Positions 51,078-60,497 of a stretch of 64,000 nt of DNA are shown one piece after another; position 1 is the first letter of the stretch, and every line of letters begins with the position of its first letter. The translations under genes were made by a program, and so were the position numbers. The stretch comes from Planotetraspora silvatica (GTDB lineage: Bacteria > Actinomycetota > Actinomycetes > Streptosporangiales > Streptosporangiaceae): positions 1 to 64,000 of the forward strand of contig NZ_BOOQ01000024.1 in the NCBI RefSeq assembly GCF_016863315.1, in the 5' to 3' direction. Below the pieces are notes generated by a model, which worked only from the letters and a program-made list of their open reading frames with translations, searched no databases and was not told where the DNA came from.

Positions 51078-51665
51078 ATGGAAGGAGAAAGGCATGATCG
51101 AGGCCAGGCTGAGAGACAGCCGGAACCGCGGGTGCGTGTCTCCGATGGTGATCGGGACAAGGTCGTTCAGCGGCTTCAGCTGGCGTTCGCTGAGGGGCGC
51201 CTGACATCTGAGGAGATGGACGAGCGGCTTGAGCTGGCTCTTACGTCCACGTCTCATGGCGATCTGATGCCGGCTGTCGCCGGCCTGCGTGACGATCTCG
51301 TGGATGACGTGGTGGAGTTGAAGTCCACGGGTGGGAGCGTCAGGCGAGCGGGCGAATGGCGGGTTCCGCGCCTGCTTCGGGTCGCCTCCACGCATGGCGG
51401 CGTGAGGCTCGACCTGTCCGAGGGCGTCATCGACCATCCGGAGATCCAGATCGAACTCCACGTCACGTACGGCTCCGCGACGATCATCCTGCCGCGCGGC
51501 GCGACAGCGGAGGCGGATGAGGCGTTCGCTGAGTGGGGCACCGTGACCTGCAAGGTGCCGGGGCGAAGGCGTCCAGGGAAGCTCCACGTCCGGATCACCG
51601 GGGAGCTGGCCTACGGTTCCTTGAAGATCCGCCACCGGCGCACATGGTTCGGAACCCACCGCTGA
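51078..51665 (+). CDS. DUF1707 (SHOCT-like) domain protein
   Basis: 195 residues. The DUF1707 helical module is at about 18-70: RVSDGDRDKVVQRLQLAFAEGRLTSEEMDERLELAL, whose G-R-L-x3-E-x2-E-R pattern is diagnostic. The following part is beta-rich (VRLDLSEGVIDHPEIQIELHVTYGSATIILPRG). GGAGGAG precedes ATG 51078. DUF1707 modules are found in actinobacterial membrane and regulatory proteins; this one has no membrane helix. Between the EXLDI gene and the exporter. Confidence 0.8.
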   Translation: MEGERHDRGQAERQPEPRVRVSDGDRDKVVQRLQLAFAEGRLTSEEMDERLELALTSTSHGDLMPAVAGLRDDLVDDVVELKSTGGSVRRAGEWRVPRLLRVASTHGGVRLDLSEGVIDHPEIQIELHVTYGSATIILPRGATAEADEAFAEWGTVTCKVPGRRRPGKLHVRITGELAYGSLKIRHRRTWFGTHR

Positions 51666-51927
51666 ACGACGGGGATATGGCGCTGGCCCGGCACCGGCAT
51701 TCCCCGCGCTGATCGATCGGGCATGGTCGGGCGGCGGCAAGTAGGCGTCCCGTACATGCCCGTCACCCGGTCGTCGATCGACGTTTTCGACGGCTGAACT
51801 TTCGGTTCGACAACCATCCGGACGGTCGGAAATCGATCGGCCGCCCTGCCGTCATGCCCTGACCGCGTTTCCGGACCCCCCGAGGAAGCAAACAACCCCC
51901 CGAACAAGCGAGCAGAGGAGAATCCCC

Positions 51928-52935
51928 ATGCCCCCCGCGATCATGGCCGAAGGCCTGGTCAAGAAATACGGCGACGTGACGGCCCTCGACGGGATGGATC
52001 TGTCCGTCCCCGAGGGGACGGTGTTCGGGCTGCTCGGCCCGAACGGCGCCGGAAAGACCACAGCCGTGCGGATCCTGACCACATTGCTGAAGCCGGACTC
52101 CGGCCATGCCACCGTCGCCGGCCTCGACGTCGTCGGCGACGCCGGGCGACTGCGATCCCGCATCGGAGCGTCCGGGCAGTACGCCGCGGTCGACGATCAC
52201 CTCACCGGCGCGGAGAACCTGGAGATGGTGGGACGCCTCCACCACCTGGGCACCCGGCGCAGCAAAGAGCGCGCTCGAGAACTGCTGGAACGCTTCGACC
52301 TGGTGGAGGCGGGAGATCGCCCGGTGCAGGGCTACTCCGGAGGCATGCGGCGCCGGCTCGACCTCGCCGGAGCGCTGGTCGCCGACCCGCCGGTGCTGTT
52401 CCTGGACGAGCCGACCACCGGCCTCGACCCCCGGGCCCGGGCCGGCTTGTGGGACGTCATATCCGAGCTCGTCGCCGGCGGCACGACGCTGCTGCTCACC
52501 ACCCAGTACATGGAGGAGGCCGATCGGCTCAGCGACGGGATCGCGGTGGTCGACCACGGCCGCGTGATCGCGCTCGGCACGGCCGATGAGCTCAAGGACC
52601 AGGTCGGCGGCGACCGGATCGAGCTGACGGTGACGAACGCGGAGGACCTGGCGACCGTACGGCGGGAACTGGCCCCCCTCGCCGTCGGAGACATGCGGAC
52701 CGATGCCGCCGCACTGCGGGTGACGGTCCCGGTGACCCATGGCGCGGCGTCGCTCACCGACGCCCTGGGCAGGCTGGCCGCCGAGCGGGTCACCGTACGG
52801 GATGCCGGCCTGCGACGGCCGACGCTGGACGACGTGTTCCTCGCGCTCACCGGGCACGAGGCGACCGCGAACGAGAGCGCCACCACGAAGGAGAACCCCA
52901 CCGCGACCACTACCGCGAAGGAGCACAGCCGATGA
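51928..52935 (+). CDS. Drug-exporter ABC ATPase, DrrA family
   Basis: 335 residues. Walker A GPNGAGKTTAVRIL near 40, signature YSGGMRRRLDLAGAL, Walker B VLFLDEPTTGLDPRARAGLWDVI, H-loop TTQY. A C-terminal domain of about 100 residues with TVTNAEDLATVRRELAPLAVGD follows, as in daunorubicin-resistance ATPases, plus a Thr-rich tail. The stop overlaps the permease start (ATGA). Exports hydrophobic drugs in characterised members. Regulators are probably the EXLDI and DUF1707 genes upstream. Confidence 0.9.
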   Translation: MPPAIMAEGLVKKYGDVTALDGMDLSVPEGTVFGLLGPNGAGKTTAVRILTTLLKPDSGHATVAGLDVVGDAGRLRSRIGASGQYAAVDDHLTGAENLEMVGRLHHLGTRRSKERARELLERFDLVEAGDRPVQGYSGGMRRRLDLAGALVADPPVLFLDEPTTGLDPRARAGLWDVISELVAGGTTLLLTTQYMEEADRLSDGIAVVDHGRVIALGTADELKDQVGGDRIELTVTNAEDLATVRRELAPLAVGDMRTDAAALRVTVPVTHGAASLTDALGRLAAERVTVRDAGLRRPTLDDVFLALTGHEATANESATTKENPTATTTAKEHSR

Positions 52936-53735
52936 ACGCCCTCCAGGCGGCGATCTCCGACGGCATGACGATCACCAAGCGCAACGCCCTCAAGATCAAG
53001 CGGGCGCCCGACCAACTTGGGGGCGCGATCATTCTCCCGATCGTGTTCGTCCTGCTGTTCGCCTACGTCTTCGGCAGCATGATCGACGTGCCGGGCATGT
53101 CCTACCGCGAGTACATGGTCCCCGGGGTCTTCGTCGTGGCGATCGTCTCCGGTGCGCAGATCACCGGCTACACCCTGACCCTGGACCTGCGAAAGGGCAT
53201 CTTCGACAGGTTCCGCACGCTCCCGATGGCGCCGTCGGCGGTGCTGATCGGCCAGACGCTCTGCGACGTGCTCATGAACCTCACCAGCATCGTCGTGATG
53301 GCCGTGGTGGGGCTGGCCGTCGGCTGGCGGATCAACTCCACGCCGTACGAGGCCGTCATGGGCTTCCTGCTGCTGTTGTTCTTCTCCTACGCGTTCTCCT
53401 GGGTGACGGCGACGGTCGCGCTGGCTCTGCGGACGCCCGAGGTGTTCAACAACGTCGCCACCGTCGTGTCGATGCCGCTGATGTTCCTGTCCAACGTCTT
53501 CGTCGACAGCTCACGCCTTCCCGGGCCGCTGAAGGTCGTCGCCGAGTGGAACCCCGTCTCCACGATCGTCCAGGGCGCGCGAGAGCTGTTCGGCAACACC
53601 AGCCCCGCCATGCCCGTCCCCGGCGCGTGGCCGCTCCAGCACGCGGTGGCGACGTCGCTGCTCTGGTCGGTGCTGATCCTGACGGTGTTCGCTCCGCTGG
53701 CCACGCGCCTGTACAAGAGGGCGGTCAGCCGATGA
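52932..53735 (+). CDS. ABC-2 type drug-exporter permease, DrrB family
   Basis: 267 residues with six helices and the ABC-2 pattern. The N-terminal ITKRNALKIKRAPDQLGGAIILPIVFVLLFAYVFGSMI and the middle DLRKGIFDRFRTLPMAPSAVLIGQTLCDVL are DrrB-like, and the motif FLSNVFVDSSRLPGPLKVVAEWNPVSTIVQGARELF is characteristic. Works with the coupled ATPase. A terminator follows at 53737. Confidence 0.9.
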   Translation: MNALQAAISDGMTITKRNALKIKRAPDQLGGAIILPIVFVLLFAYVFGSMIDVPGMSYREYMVPGVFVVAIVSGAQITGYTLTLDLRKGIFDRFRTLPMAPSAVLIGQTLCDVLMNLTSIVVMAVVGLAVGWRINSTPYEAVMGFLLLLFFSYAFSWVTATVALALRTPEVFNNVATVVSMPLMFLSNVFVDSSRLPGPLKVVAEWNPVSTIVQGARELFGNTSPAMPVPGAWPLQHAVATSLLWSVLILTVFAPLATRLYKRAVSR

Positions 53736-53736
53736 A

Positions 53737-53769
53737 GTCCGTGCGCCGGACGGGTTCTGGCGCACGGAC
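53737..53769. terminator. Hairpin terminator between exporter and kdpA
   Basis: An 11-bp perfect stem GTCCGTGCGCC (53737-53747) with its complement at 53759-53769 and an 11-base loop. It separates the convergent exporter and kdp operons. Confidence 0.75.
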
Positions 53770-53773
53770 GGGG

Positions 53774-55426
53774 CTAACCGAGCAGGCCGTCGGCGAGGGG
53801 GCCGAGGGAGAGCGCGGGCAGGAAGTTGAGCAGCGCCACGATCAGCGCGACGCCCGTGGCCAGGACGACGAAGCTGACGCCCTGGGTTCGCAGCGTGCCG
53901 GCGGTCACCGCCTGAGGTTGCCGTCGCACCAGCCTCCCGGCCAGCGCCAGGACGAAGGCGATCGGCAGGTATCGCCCGATGAACATGGCAGCGGTCATCG
54001 TGAGGTTGTAGAACATCGTGTTGCCGTTCAGCCCGGCCATGGCGCTGCCGTTGCTGTTGACGTTGCTGGTGTAGGCGTAGAGCACTTCGGTGAGGCCGTG
54101 AGCTCCGACATTGCCCATCGACGACACTCCTGCCGGGAGCCCTACGGCCAACCCGGTGAAGGCGAGGATGAGGGTGGGCGAGACCAGCGAGTAGAGCACC
54201 ACATAGCGCATCTCGGTGAAGCCGATGCGCTTGCCCATGAACTCGGGCGTGCGGCCCACCATGAGGCCGCCCAGGAAGATGGCCACAAGCACGACCATGA
54301 TCAGGCCGTACAGGCCGCTGCCCGTGCCGCCGGGAGCGATCTCGCCCAGCATCATGGCCGCGAGCAGCACTCCGCCGCCGAGACTGGAAAAGCTGTCGTA
54401 GGAGGCGTTGAGCGCGCCGTCGGCGGACGCCGTCGCGGAGACGCCGAAGAGCGTGCTCGCGGGGATGCCGAAGCGGGTCTCGGTCCCTTCCGTCTGGGCG
54501 CCCACCGCCTGTGCGACCGTGCCCGTGTGGGCGGCCTGGGCGAGGTTGCCGGCGATGAGCAGCAAGCCGAACAGGATGCCGACCACGGTCAACATGGTCC
54601 AGCCCAGCCTGAGGTTGCCGGCCATCCGGCCGAAGGTCCGGATGAAGGCGGTCGGGACGATCAACATGATCAGGATCTCGAGGGAGTTGCTCAGCGACGA
54701 GGGGTTCTCGAACGGGTGGGCGCTGCTGGCGTTGAAGAAGCCGCCGCCGTCACCGGTCATGAGCTTGACCGGCTCCCAGGAGCCGACAGGACCGCCGATC
54801 AGGGTCTGCGTGCCGCCCGCGACGGTGTTCACAGTCTGCGCGCCGTCCAGGTTCTGCTGCACGCCCATGCAGATCAGCACGATCCCGAAGAGGACCGCCA
54901 GTGGCAACAGGACGCGGAAGACGCTGCGGACCAGGTCGACCCAGAAGTTGCCGATCTCCGTGCCGCTCCGCCTGACCAGGCCGCGGATGAGCGCGAGGCC
55001 GACGCACATGCCGACGGCCGCGGAGGCGAAGCCCTGCACGCCGAGCCCGGCCATGACGGCCAGGTGGCCCGTCGTGGCCTCGCCGGCGTAGTTCTGCCAG
55101 CTCGTGTTGGTCGTGAAGCTGACCGCGGTGTGCAGCGCCAGCTCCCATGACATGCCGGGGTGACCGAGCGACCACGGCAGGGAGCCCTGGAGAGTCAGCA
55201 GCGCGAACAGGGCCGCGATGCCGAGCACGGAGAAGGCCATCAGCGCCAGCAGATAGTGGCGCCAGTCCTGCTCACGGTCGGGATCGACGCCGCAGATCCG
55301 ATAGAGGCGGCGCTCGATGGCGAGGTGGCGGCCGCCGTCCAGGGTGCGGGCCATGTAGTCGCCCACGGGGACGTGGAGGACCACCAGGAGGGTGAGGACG
55401 AACAACGCTTGCAGCCAGCCGTACAT
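53774..55426 (-). CDS. kdpA: Potassium-transporting ATPase subunit KdpA
   Basis: 550 residues, ten or more helices, the K+ channel-like subunit of the KdpFABC pump. Selectivity-filter regions are recognisable: TNTSWQNY, TGDGGGFFNASSAHPFENP, YTSNVNSNGSAMAGLNGN and the Gly-rich loops near each. Ends LSLGPLADGLLG. ATG 55426 is used since MYGWLQ is the family start. It lies last in the operon (order F-B-C-A on this strand), which differs from the canonical kdpFABC. Confidence 0.93.
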   Translation of the reverse strand: MYGWLQALFVLTLLVVLHVPVGDYMARTLDGGRHLAIERRLYRICGVDPDREQDWRHYLLALMAFSVLGIAALFALLTLQGSLPWSLGHPGMSWELALHTAVSFTTNTSWQNYAGEATTGHLAVMAGLGVQGFASAAVGMCVGLALIRGLVRRSGTEIGNFWVDLVRSVFRVLLPLAVLFGIVLICMGVQQNLDGAQTVNTVAGGTQTLIGGPVGSWEPVKLMTGDGGGFFNASSAHPFENPSSLSNSLEILIMLIVPTAFIRTFGRMAGNLRLGWTMLTVVGILFGLLLIAGNLAQAAHTGTVAQAVGAQTEGTETRFGIPASTLFGVSATASADGALNASYDSFSSLGGGVLLAAMMLGEIAPGGTGSGLYGLIMVVLVAIFLGGLMVGRTPEFMGKRIGFTEMRYVVLYSLVSPTLILAFTGLAVGLPAGVSSMGNVGAHGLTEVLYAYTSNVNSNGSAMAGLNGNTMFYNLTMTAAMFIGRYLPIAFVLALAGRLVRRQPQAVTAGTLRTQGVSFVVLATGVALIVALLNFLPALSLGPLADGLLG

Positions 55427-55428
55427 GA

Positions 55429-56307
55429 TCAGGACTCCCGGTCCAGCGCGAGGTTGAGCGTCAGCACGTTCACGCCGGGCTCCCCGAGGAAGCCGAGAGC
55501 ACGGCCGGTGGTGTTCTGCTTGATGACGTCCTCGACCCTGTCCAGGCTGAGGCCGCGTTCCCTGGCGACGCGAGGGGCCTGGAGAGCGGCGTACGCCGGT
55601 GAGATGTGCGGGTCGAGGCCGCTGCCGCTCGCGGTGACCGCGTCGGCGGGCACCACGGGGTCGGCCGGCGCGTCGCCGCGGACGGGGACGACGAGCGCCT
55701 TGCTGTAGTCGTCGCCCGGCTCGGCGCACTCCACGGCGACGCCTTCATAGGTGGCGAGGAAGGGCGTGGCCGGGCATGCCTGGTTCAGGCTGACCACGCG
55801 GGTCGCCCGGCCGCTCAGGCCCTGCTCGCGGAACACGCCGAGTACGGCGCCCACGCCGTCGGAGGTGCAGTACGGCCGGGCACCGCTGACCTGCTCCAAC
55901 TCGCCGACGGCCTTGCTTCGCGCGCAGACCTCGGTGAGCAGGCTGAGCTTGCCCGACTCGGGGTCGGCCGGGTCGGGAAGCACGTCGACGACGCTCTCCG
56001 AGCCCTGGTTGCTCGCTCCGGTCGCGCCCGGTTCGTAGCCGTCGCCGGCGGCCGAGGGGCGACTCTGGAAGTACCGCTTGATGGGCTCGCCGTCCGTGCC
56101 GGTGAAGGACTGGCCGATGAGTTCGCTGCCGGCGACCTTCCCGTCCTTCTCAAGATGGGAGCCGTCGGCTCTGCGACCGAGGACCGCCTGGGCGATTCCG
56201 GTCATTGCGAGCGGGTAGACCAGGCCGACGGTGAGGGTGAGCACCACGACGACCCGCAGGGCCGCCACGTGATGGGCGAGCCACCGTGGAAGACGGTTCA
56301 TGATCAT
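55429..56307 (-). CDS. kdpC: Potassium-transporting ATPase subunit KdpC with an enlarged ectodomain
   Basis: 292 residues, about 100 more than the usual 190-200. One N-terminal helix ([19 protein letters not shown]). [30 protein letters not shown] and the C-terminal [34 protein letters not shown]...[15 protein letters not shown] are standard KdpC. Between them, at about 110-205, is an inserted block with four Cys (VCARSK, PYCTSD, QACPAT, VECAEP) not seen in E. coli KdpC. ATG 56307 overlaps the kdpB stop (ATGA). KdpC is an essential, membrane-anchored accessory of the pump. Confidence 0.9.
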   Translation of the reverse strand: MIMNRLPRWLAHHVAALRVVVVLTLTVGLVYPLAMTGIAQAVLGRRADGSHLEKDGKVAGSELIGQSFTGTDGEPIKRYFQSRPSAAGDGYEPGATGASNQGSESVVDVLPDPADPESGKLSLLTEVCARSKAVGELEQVSGARPYCTSDGVGAVLGVFREQGLSGRATRVVSLNQACPATPFLATYEGVAVECAEPGDDYSKALVVPVRGDAPADPVVPADAVTASGSGLDPHISPAYAALQAPRVARERGLSLDRVEDVIKQNTTGRALGFLGEPGVNVLTLNLALDRES

Positions 56308-58439
56308 ATTCCTGGGATGAACTGGACGACGAGGTCGATCAGCTTGATGGCCACGAAGGGCACGATCACGCCGCCGAGGCCGTACACCCACAGGTTGCGG
56401 GCGAGCAGCTGGGAGGCGCTGGAGGGGCGGTAGCGCACGCCGCGCAGGGCGAGCGGGATCAGCGCGACGATGACGACGGCGTTGAAGATGACGGCGGACA
56501 GGATCGCCGAGAGCGGTGAATGCAGGCCCATGACGTTGAGCCGGGACAGGCCCGGATATATGGGCCCGAACATCGCGGGGAGGATCGCGAAGTACTTGGC
56601 GATGTCGTTGGCGATCGAGAACGTCGTGAGCGCGCCGCGAGTGATCAGCAGTTGCTTGCCGATCTCGACGATTTCCACGATCTTCGTCGGGTCGGAGTCG
56701 AGGTCGACCATGTTGCCGGCCTCCTTGGCGGCCGACGTTCCGGTGTTCATCGCGACCCCGACGTCGGCCTGCGCCAGGGCGGGGGCGTCGTTGGTGCCGT
56801 CACCGGTCATCGCGACCAGGCGGCCGCCCTCCTGCTCCTTGCGGATCAGGGCGAGCTTGTCCTCCGGAGTCGCCTCGGCCAGGAAGTCGTCCACCCCGGC
56901 CTCGTCGGCGATCGCCCGCGCTGTGACCGGGTTGTCGCCCGTGATCATCACGGTGCGGATGCCCATCCGGCGCATCTCCTCGAACCGGGCACGCAGGTCG
57001 GGCTTCACGACGTCCTTGAGATGGATGACGCCGAGGACGCGCGTCTGCTCCGCCACGACCAGGGGAGTGCCGCCGGACGCGGACACGCCTGCGACTATCT
57101 CGTCGAGCTCCGGCGGAACCGGCCCGCCGTGTTCTCGCACCCATGAGGAGACGGAGGCGGCCGCGCCCTTGCGCAGGCTGCGTGAGGGGAGGTCGACCCC
57201 GGACATCCGGGTGACGGCGGAGAACGGTACCCAGACGCCGTCGACCTCGGCACCCGCCTCCTGGCCGACGTGCCGGCGGGCCAGGTCCAGGATGGAGCGT
57301 CCCTCGGGTGTCCTGTCGGCGAGGCTGGACAGCAGGGCGGCGTGCGCGAGGTCGGTCTCTCCGGTCTCACCGACGGGGATGAAGGAGTCGGCCTGCCGGT
57401 TGCCGAACGTGATGGTGCCGGTCTTGTCCAGCAGCAGGGTGTGCACGTCGCCCGCGGCCTCCACGGCCCGGCCCGACATCGCGAGCACGTTGCGCTGAAC
57501 CATCCGGTCCATGCCGGCGATGCCGATGGCGGACAGCAGCGCGCCGATCGTGGTCGGGATCAGGCAGACCAGGAGCGAGACCAGCACGACGCCGGAGATG
57601 CCCGCGCCGGTGATGGCAAGGGTGTCGGGGGCGGCTGCCATCACGCCCTTGGAGAAGATCGCCATCGGCTGGAGCGTGACGGTGGCCATCAGGAAGATGA
57701 TGGTCAGCGCGATCAGGAGCAGGTTGAGAGCGAGTTCGTTCGGGGTCTTCTGCCGCTTGGCGCCCTCGACGAGACTGATCATGCGGTCGATGAAGCTCTC
57801 GCCCGGGTCCTGGGCGATCCGCACCACGATCCGGTCGGACAGGACGCGCGTACCGCCGGTGACCGCGCAGCGGTCGCCGCCGGACTCCCGGATGACCGGG
57901 GCCGATTCACCGGTGATCGCTGACTCATCGACGCTGGCCACCCCGTCGACCACGTCGCCGTCGCCGGGGATCAGCTCACCGGCGTCGACGACCACGACGT
58001 CGCCTCGCCGCAGGAGCCCGGCGGGAATCTCCTCGGCGCGGACCGCCGACGATGGGACGTCCTCGGCCCAGCCCACGACGCGCCGGGCGACGGTCTGCTG
58101 TCTGGTGAGGCGCAGCGTCGCCGCCTGAGCGCGGCCCCTGCTCTCGGCCACCGCCTCGGCCAGATTGGCGAAGATCACGGTGAGCCAGAGCCAGACGGTG
58201 ATCAGCCAGCCGAAGAGCGACGGATGAGGGACCGTGAACACCGTGGTCAGCACGGCGCCCACCTCGGTGACGAACATGACGGGGTTACGCCAGAGAGCCC
58301 GGGGGTCGAGCTTGCGCAGCGCCTCCGGGAGCGCCTTCCACAATTGCCGTGGATCGAGTATCCCGGCGGCGACCCTGTGGGCGGGTCGCGGCTCCCCGGC
58401 GCGGGTGGTGTCCGGAGCGACCGGCGCTTCGACGGCCAT
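56304..58439 (-). CDS. kdpB: Potassium-transporting P-type ATPase catalytic subunit KdpB
   Basis: 711 residues. P-type ATPase motifs in order: TGES in AITGESAP, phosphorylation site [10 protein letters not shown] near 335, and [20 protein letters not shown] near 545. ATP-hydrolysing core of the Kdp pump, with seven membrane helices. The long N-terminus with [35 protein letters not shown] is family-like. Start ATG 58439 directly follows kdpF (TGATG overlap). In canonical order kdpB lies after kdpA; here it comes before. Confidence 0.93.
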   Translation of the reverse strand: MAVEAPVAPDTTRAGEPRPAHRVAAGILDPRQLWKALPEALRKLDPRALWRNPVMFVTEVGAVLTTVFTVPHPSLFGWLITVWLWLTVIFANLAEAVAESRGRAQAATLRLTRQQTVARRVVGWAEDVPSSAVRAEEIPAGLLRRGDVVVVDAGELIPGDGDVVDGVASVDESAITGESAPVIRESGGDRCAVTGGTRVLSDRIVVRIAQDPGESFIDRMISLVEGAKRQKTPNELALNLLLIALTIIFLMATVTLQPMAIFSKGVMAAAPDTLAITGAGISGVVLVSLLVCLIPTTIGALLSAIGIAGMDRMVQRNVLAMSGRAVEAAGDVHTLLLDKTGTITFGNRQADSFIPVGETGETDLAHAALLSSLADRTPEGRSILDLARRHVGQEAGAEVDGVWVPFSAVTRMSGVDLPSRSLRKGAAASVSSWVREHGGPVPPELDEIVAGVSASGGTPLVVAEQTRVLGVIHLKDVVKPDLRARFEEMRRMGIRTVMITGDNPVTARAIADEAGVDDFLAEATPEDKLALIRKEQEGGRLVAMTGDGTNDAPALAQADVGVAMNTGTSAAKEAGNMVDLDSDPTKIVEIVEIGKQLLITRGALTTFSIANDIAKYFAILPAMFGPIYPGLSRLNVMGLHSPLSAILSAVIFNAVVIVALIPLALRGVRYRPSSASQLLARNLWVYGLGGVIVPFVAIKLIDLVVQFIPGI

Positions 58440-58528
58440 CAGAACCTCTCAGGGAAGCGGATCGCGAGGAGGAGGTACACGAGCAGAGCGACCGAAACGA
58501 TCAAGCCGATAAGATTTTCAACAGTCAC
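58439..58528 (-). CDS. kdpF: KdpF, small stabilising subunit
   Basis: 29 residues: a single hydrophobic helix following [15 protein letters not shown] and ending RFPERF, the classic KdpF form. Start GTG 58528; the stop TGA overlaps the kdpB ATG. Upstream of it on the same strand a 62-codon frame at 58613-58801 is too uncertain to call. Its presence confirms that this is the head of the kdp operon. Confidence 0.85.
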   Translation of the reverse strand: MTVENLIGLIVSVALLVYLLLAIRFPERF

Positions 58529-58884
58529 CGGAGATCACCATAAATTCCACTCCAAGGATGCGTTTAGAACGTAGAACCTCTTATAAGGGGTCACGCAAGT
58601 CACTTAACGTGTTCACCACGAAATCCCTGCGTCACGTTGACGCGGATCAGCCTTCGAGTAGGTGATCGGTGTCTCGCCGAGATCGCGCCGGTCTCCATGG
58701 CTCGACCTCTGGATCGCGAGGCGAGCTGCCGCGGCGGGATCGACCGGTTGGACGTCGATCGCATCGCCCACATGCACGGCCTCGCCGTCAGCGATGACCA
58801 TCCGACTGATCTGCGTTGTTCCTGTAGGTTGGTGCCTGGTGCGCCGGGAAGTCTGGTCGGCAATGGGGCTTCCGAGGGGATGCG
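58529..58884. other. Promoter interval between kdpF and the antiporter gene
   Basis: 356 bp between divergent genes. It holds AT-richer sequence close to kdpF (58530-58620) with GTCAC-N4-GTCAC direct repeats at about 58591-58604 and TATAAG on the minus strand as a possible -10; no clear -35 was found. A possible 62-codon minus-strand frame (58613-58801) has intermediate codon bias and no convincing start signal. I saw no ydaO-like c-di-AMP riboswitch. Confidence 0.4.
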
Positions 58885-60429
58885 GTGCAAGGCGTACAGA
58901 TCGTGCTGTTCCTGGTCGCGGTGGCCACCGTCGTGGCCACGTTCGCCGACCGGATCAGCGTGCCGGCCCCGTCATTGCTCGTCGTCGCGGGTGTCGTCGC
59001 CGGGCTTCTCCCCATCGCCGACCGGATTCACGTCACGCCGGAGATCGTGAGCCTGGTGGTGCTGCCGCCGCTGCTGTACGCGGCGGGGGAGGAGCTGTCC
59101 TGGCGCGAGCTCAAACGGCTGTGGCGGCCGGTCGCCCTGCTCGCGGTCGGGCTCGTTCTGGTCTCCGCCGCTGCGGTGGGGTTCGTCACCGTGATGCTGA
59201 CCCCTCTCCCGCTGGCCCTGGGATTCGTGCTGGGGGCGGTGCTGGCGAGCACCGACCCGGTCGCCGTGACCGCGTTGGGCCGCAGGCTGGCTCTGCCGCC
59301 CCGGCTGCAGACTCTCGTCCAAGCGGAAAGCCTGTTCAACGACGCCACCAGCCTCATTCTGTTCCGGATCGCCACCGCGGCCGCGGTGGCCGGCGGCGCG
59401 GTGAGCTGGACCGGCGTCACCGTCGACTTCGCCAGGCTGGCCGGCGGCGGAGTGCTGGTCGGGGGAGTGGTCGCCGTCGGCGTCTCGTGGGTGCGGCGCC
59501 GCACCGAGGACCCGGTCCTGGAGAGCGTGATCGCCCTCATCGTCCCCTACCTGGCCTATGTGCTGGCCGAGGCCGTCCACGCCTCGGGGGTGACCGCCGT
59601 GATCGTGGCGGCCGTGATCCTCGGCATCAGGCAGCACGAGCTGACCAATCCCGGCACCCGGCTCCAGTTGACCGCCGTGTACGGAACGCTGATCTTCCTG
59701 TTGGAGAGCGTCGTCTTCAGCCTCATCGGCCTCCAGTTGCCCGGTCAGATCCGAGAGCTGTCCGCGGCCGAGCGGTCATGGGTTCCCGCCGTCCTCGCGA
59801 TCGCGCTCACGCTGGTCGTCGTCCGGGTGGCCTGGATGTTCCCCCTGTCGGCGCTCCGGCAATGGCGCACAGGAGGACGCCTCCGGCCGTCCTGGCAGGT
59901 GCCCGCGGTGATCTCCTGGGCCGGCGCCCGTGGCGTGGTGCCGCTCGCCGCGGCCCTGTCCATCCCGCTGACCACCGCCACCGGGCTGCCGCTGCCTCAT
60001 CGCAGCCTGCTCATGGTCCTGGCGACCGGCGTCATCGTCGTGTCCCTGGTCGCGCAGGGGTTCACCCTCGCGCCGCTGGTCAGGCTCTCGGGTCTCGCGG
60101 TCAGCCCCGACCACTCGCGTGCCGAATACGTCAGGGCCCGGCGGCGGCTCACCGAGATCGCCGCCGGCTACATCGAACAACTCGAGGACCTTGAGGCCGT
60201 CTCGCCGGCCATGCTGGCGCATGTCCGGCGGTCTGTTCAGACCCAGATGGATCTCGACCAGGAGTCCGAGGACCTGACCGATGTCTACGGTCAGATACAC
60301 CGCGACGTGCTCGCCGTACAGAGCGACGCGCTCTCTCGCATGTACGCCGCGGGCGAGATCGGGCAGGAGACGCACCGCCGCCTCCAGCGCCACCTCGACC
60401 GGCAGGACCAGCGCTTCATCGACGAGTGA
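58885..60429 (+). CDS. CPA1 family Na+/H+ antiporter
   Basis: 514 residues with about twelve helices. Antiporter core motifs: LGAVLASTDPVAVTALG (DPVA region) and QAESLFNDATSLILF, with ND acid pair. SWAGARGVVPLAAALS is the late conserved loop. A soluble C-terminal part of about 100 residues (RARRRLTEIAAGYIEQLEDLEA and helices to the end) may be regulatory. GTG 58885 has GAGGGGA upstream. Divergent from the kdp operon; both affect monovalent-cation balance, so coordinated expression is plausible. Confidence 0.88.
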   Translation: MQGVQIVLFLVAVATVVATFADRISVPAPSLLVVAGVVAGLLPIADRIHVTPEIVSLVVLPPLLYAAGEELSWRELKRLWRPVALLAVGLVLVSAAAVGFVTVMLTPLPLALGFVLGAVLASTDPVAVTALGRRLALPPRLQTLVQAESLFNDATSLILFRIATAAAVAGGAVSWTGVTVDFARLAGGGVLVGGVVAVGVSWVRRRTEDPVLESVIALIVPYLAYVLAEAVHASGVTAVIVAAVILGIRQHELTNPGTRLQLTAVYGTLIFLLESVVFSLIGLQLPGQIRELSAAERSWVPAVLAIALTLVVVRVAWMFPLSALRQWRTGGRLRPSWQVPAVISWAGARGVVPLAAALSIPLTTATGLPLPHRSLLMVLATGVIVVSLVAQGFTLAPLVRLSGLAVSPDHSRAEYVRARRRLTEIAAGYIEQLEDLEAVSPAMLAHVRRSVQTQMDLDQESEDLTDVYGQIHRDVLAVQSDALSRMYAAGEIGQETHRRLQRHLDRQDQRFIDE

Positions 60430-60497
60430 GAACGGAAGCACCGCAAGGGGTAGTCCTGATGTACATCAGCAGAAGGATCCTCGACCAAGGAGAGGCG

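Noticed and set aside
52739-55150. An 803-codon open frame on the plus strand across the exporter permease and kdpA
   Set aside because: It is antisense to kdpA and out of frame with the permease; composition is Arg/Gly/Gln-rich without any domain. Long shadow frames are normal at this GC content.
58613-58801. A 62-codon minus-strand frame upstream of kdpF (MVIADGEAVHVGDAIDV...)
   Set aside because: The protein looks reasonable but third-position GC is clearly lower than in real genes here, no good RBS is present and no family was recognised; left as a note only.
58529-58884. c-di-AMP (ydaO-type) or potassium riboswitch before kdpF
   Set aside because: I looked for the paired Gly-rich conserved blocks and pseudoknot pattern of ydaO and saw none; the leader is too short and no hairpin series is visible.
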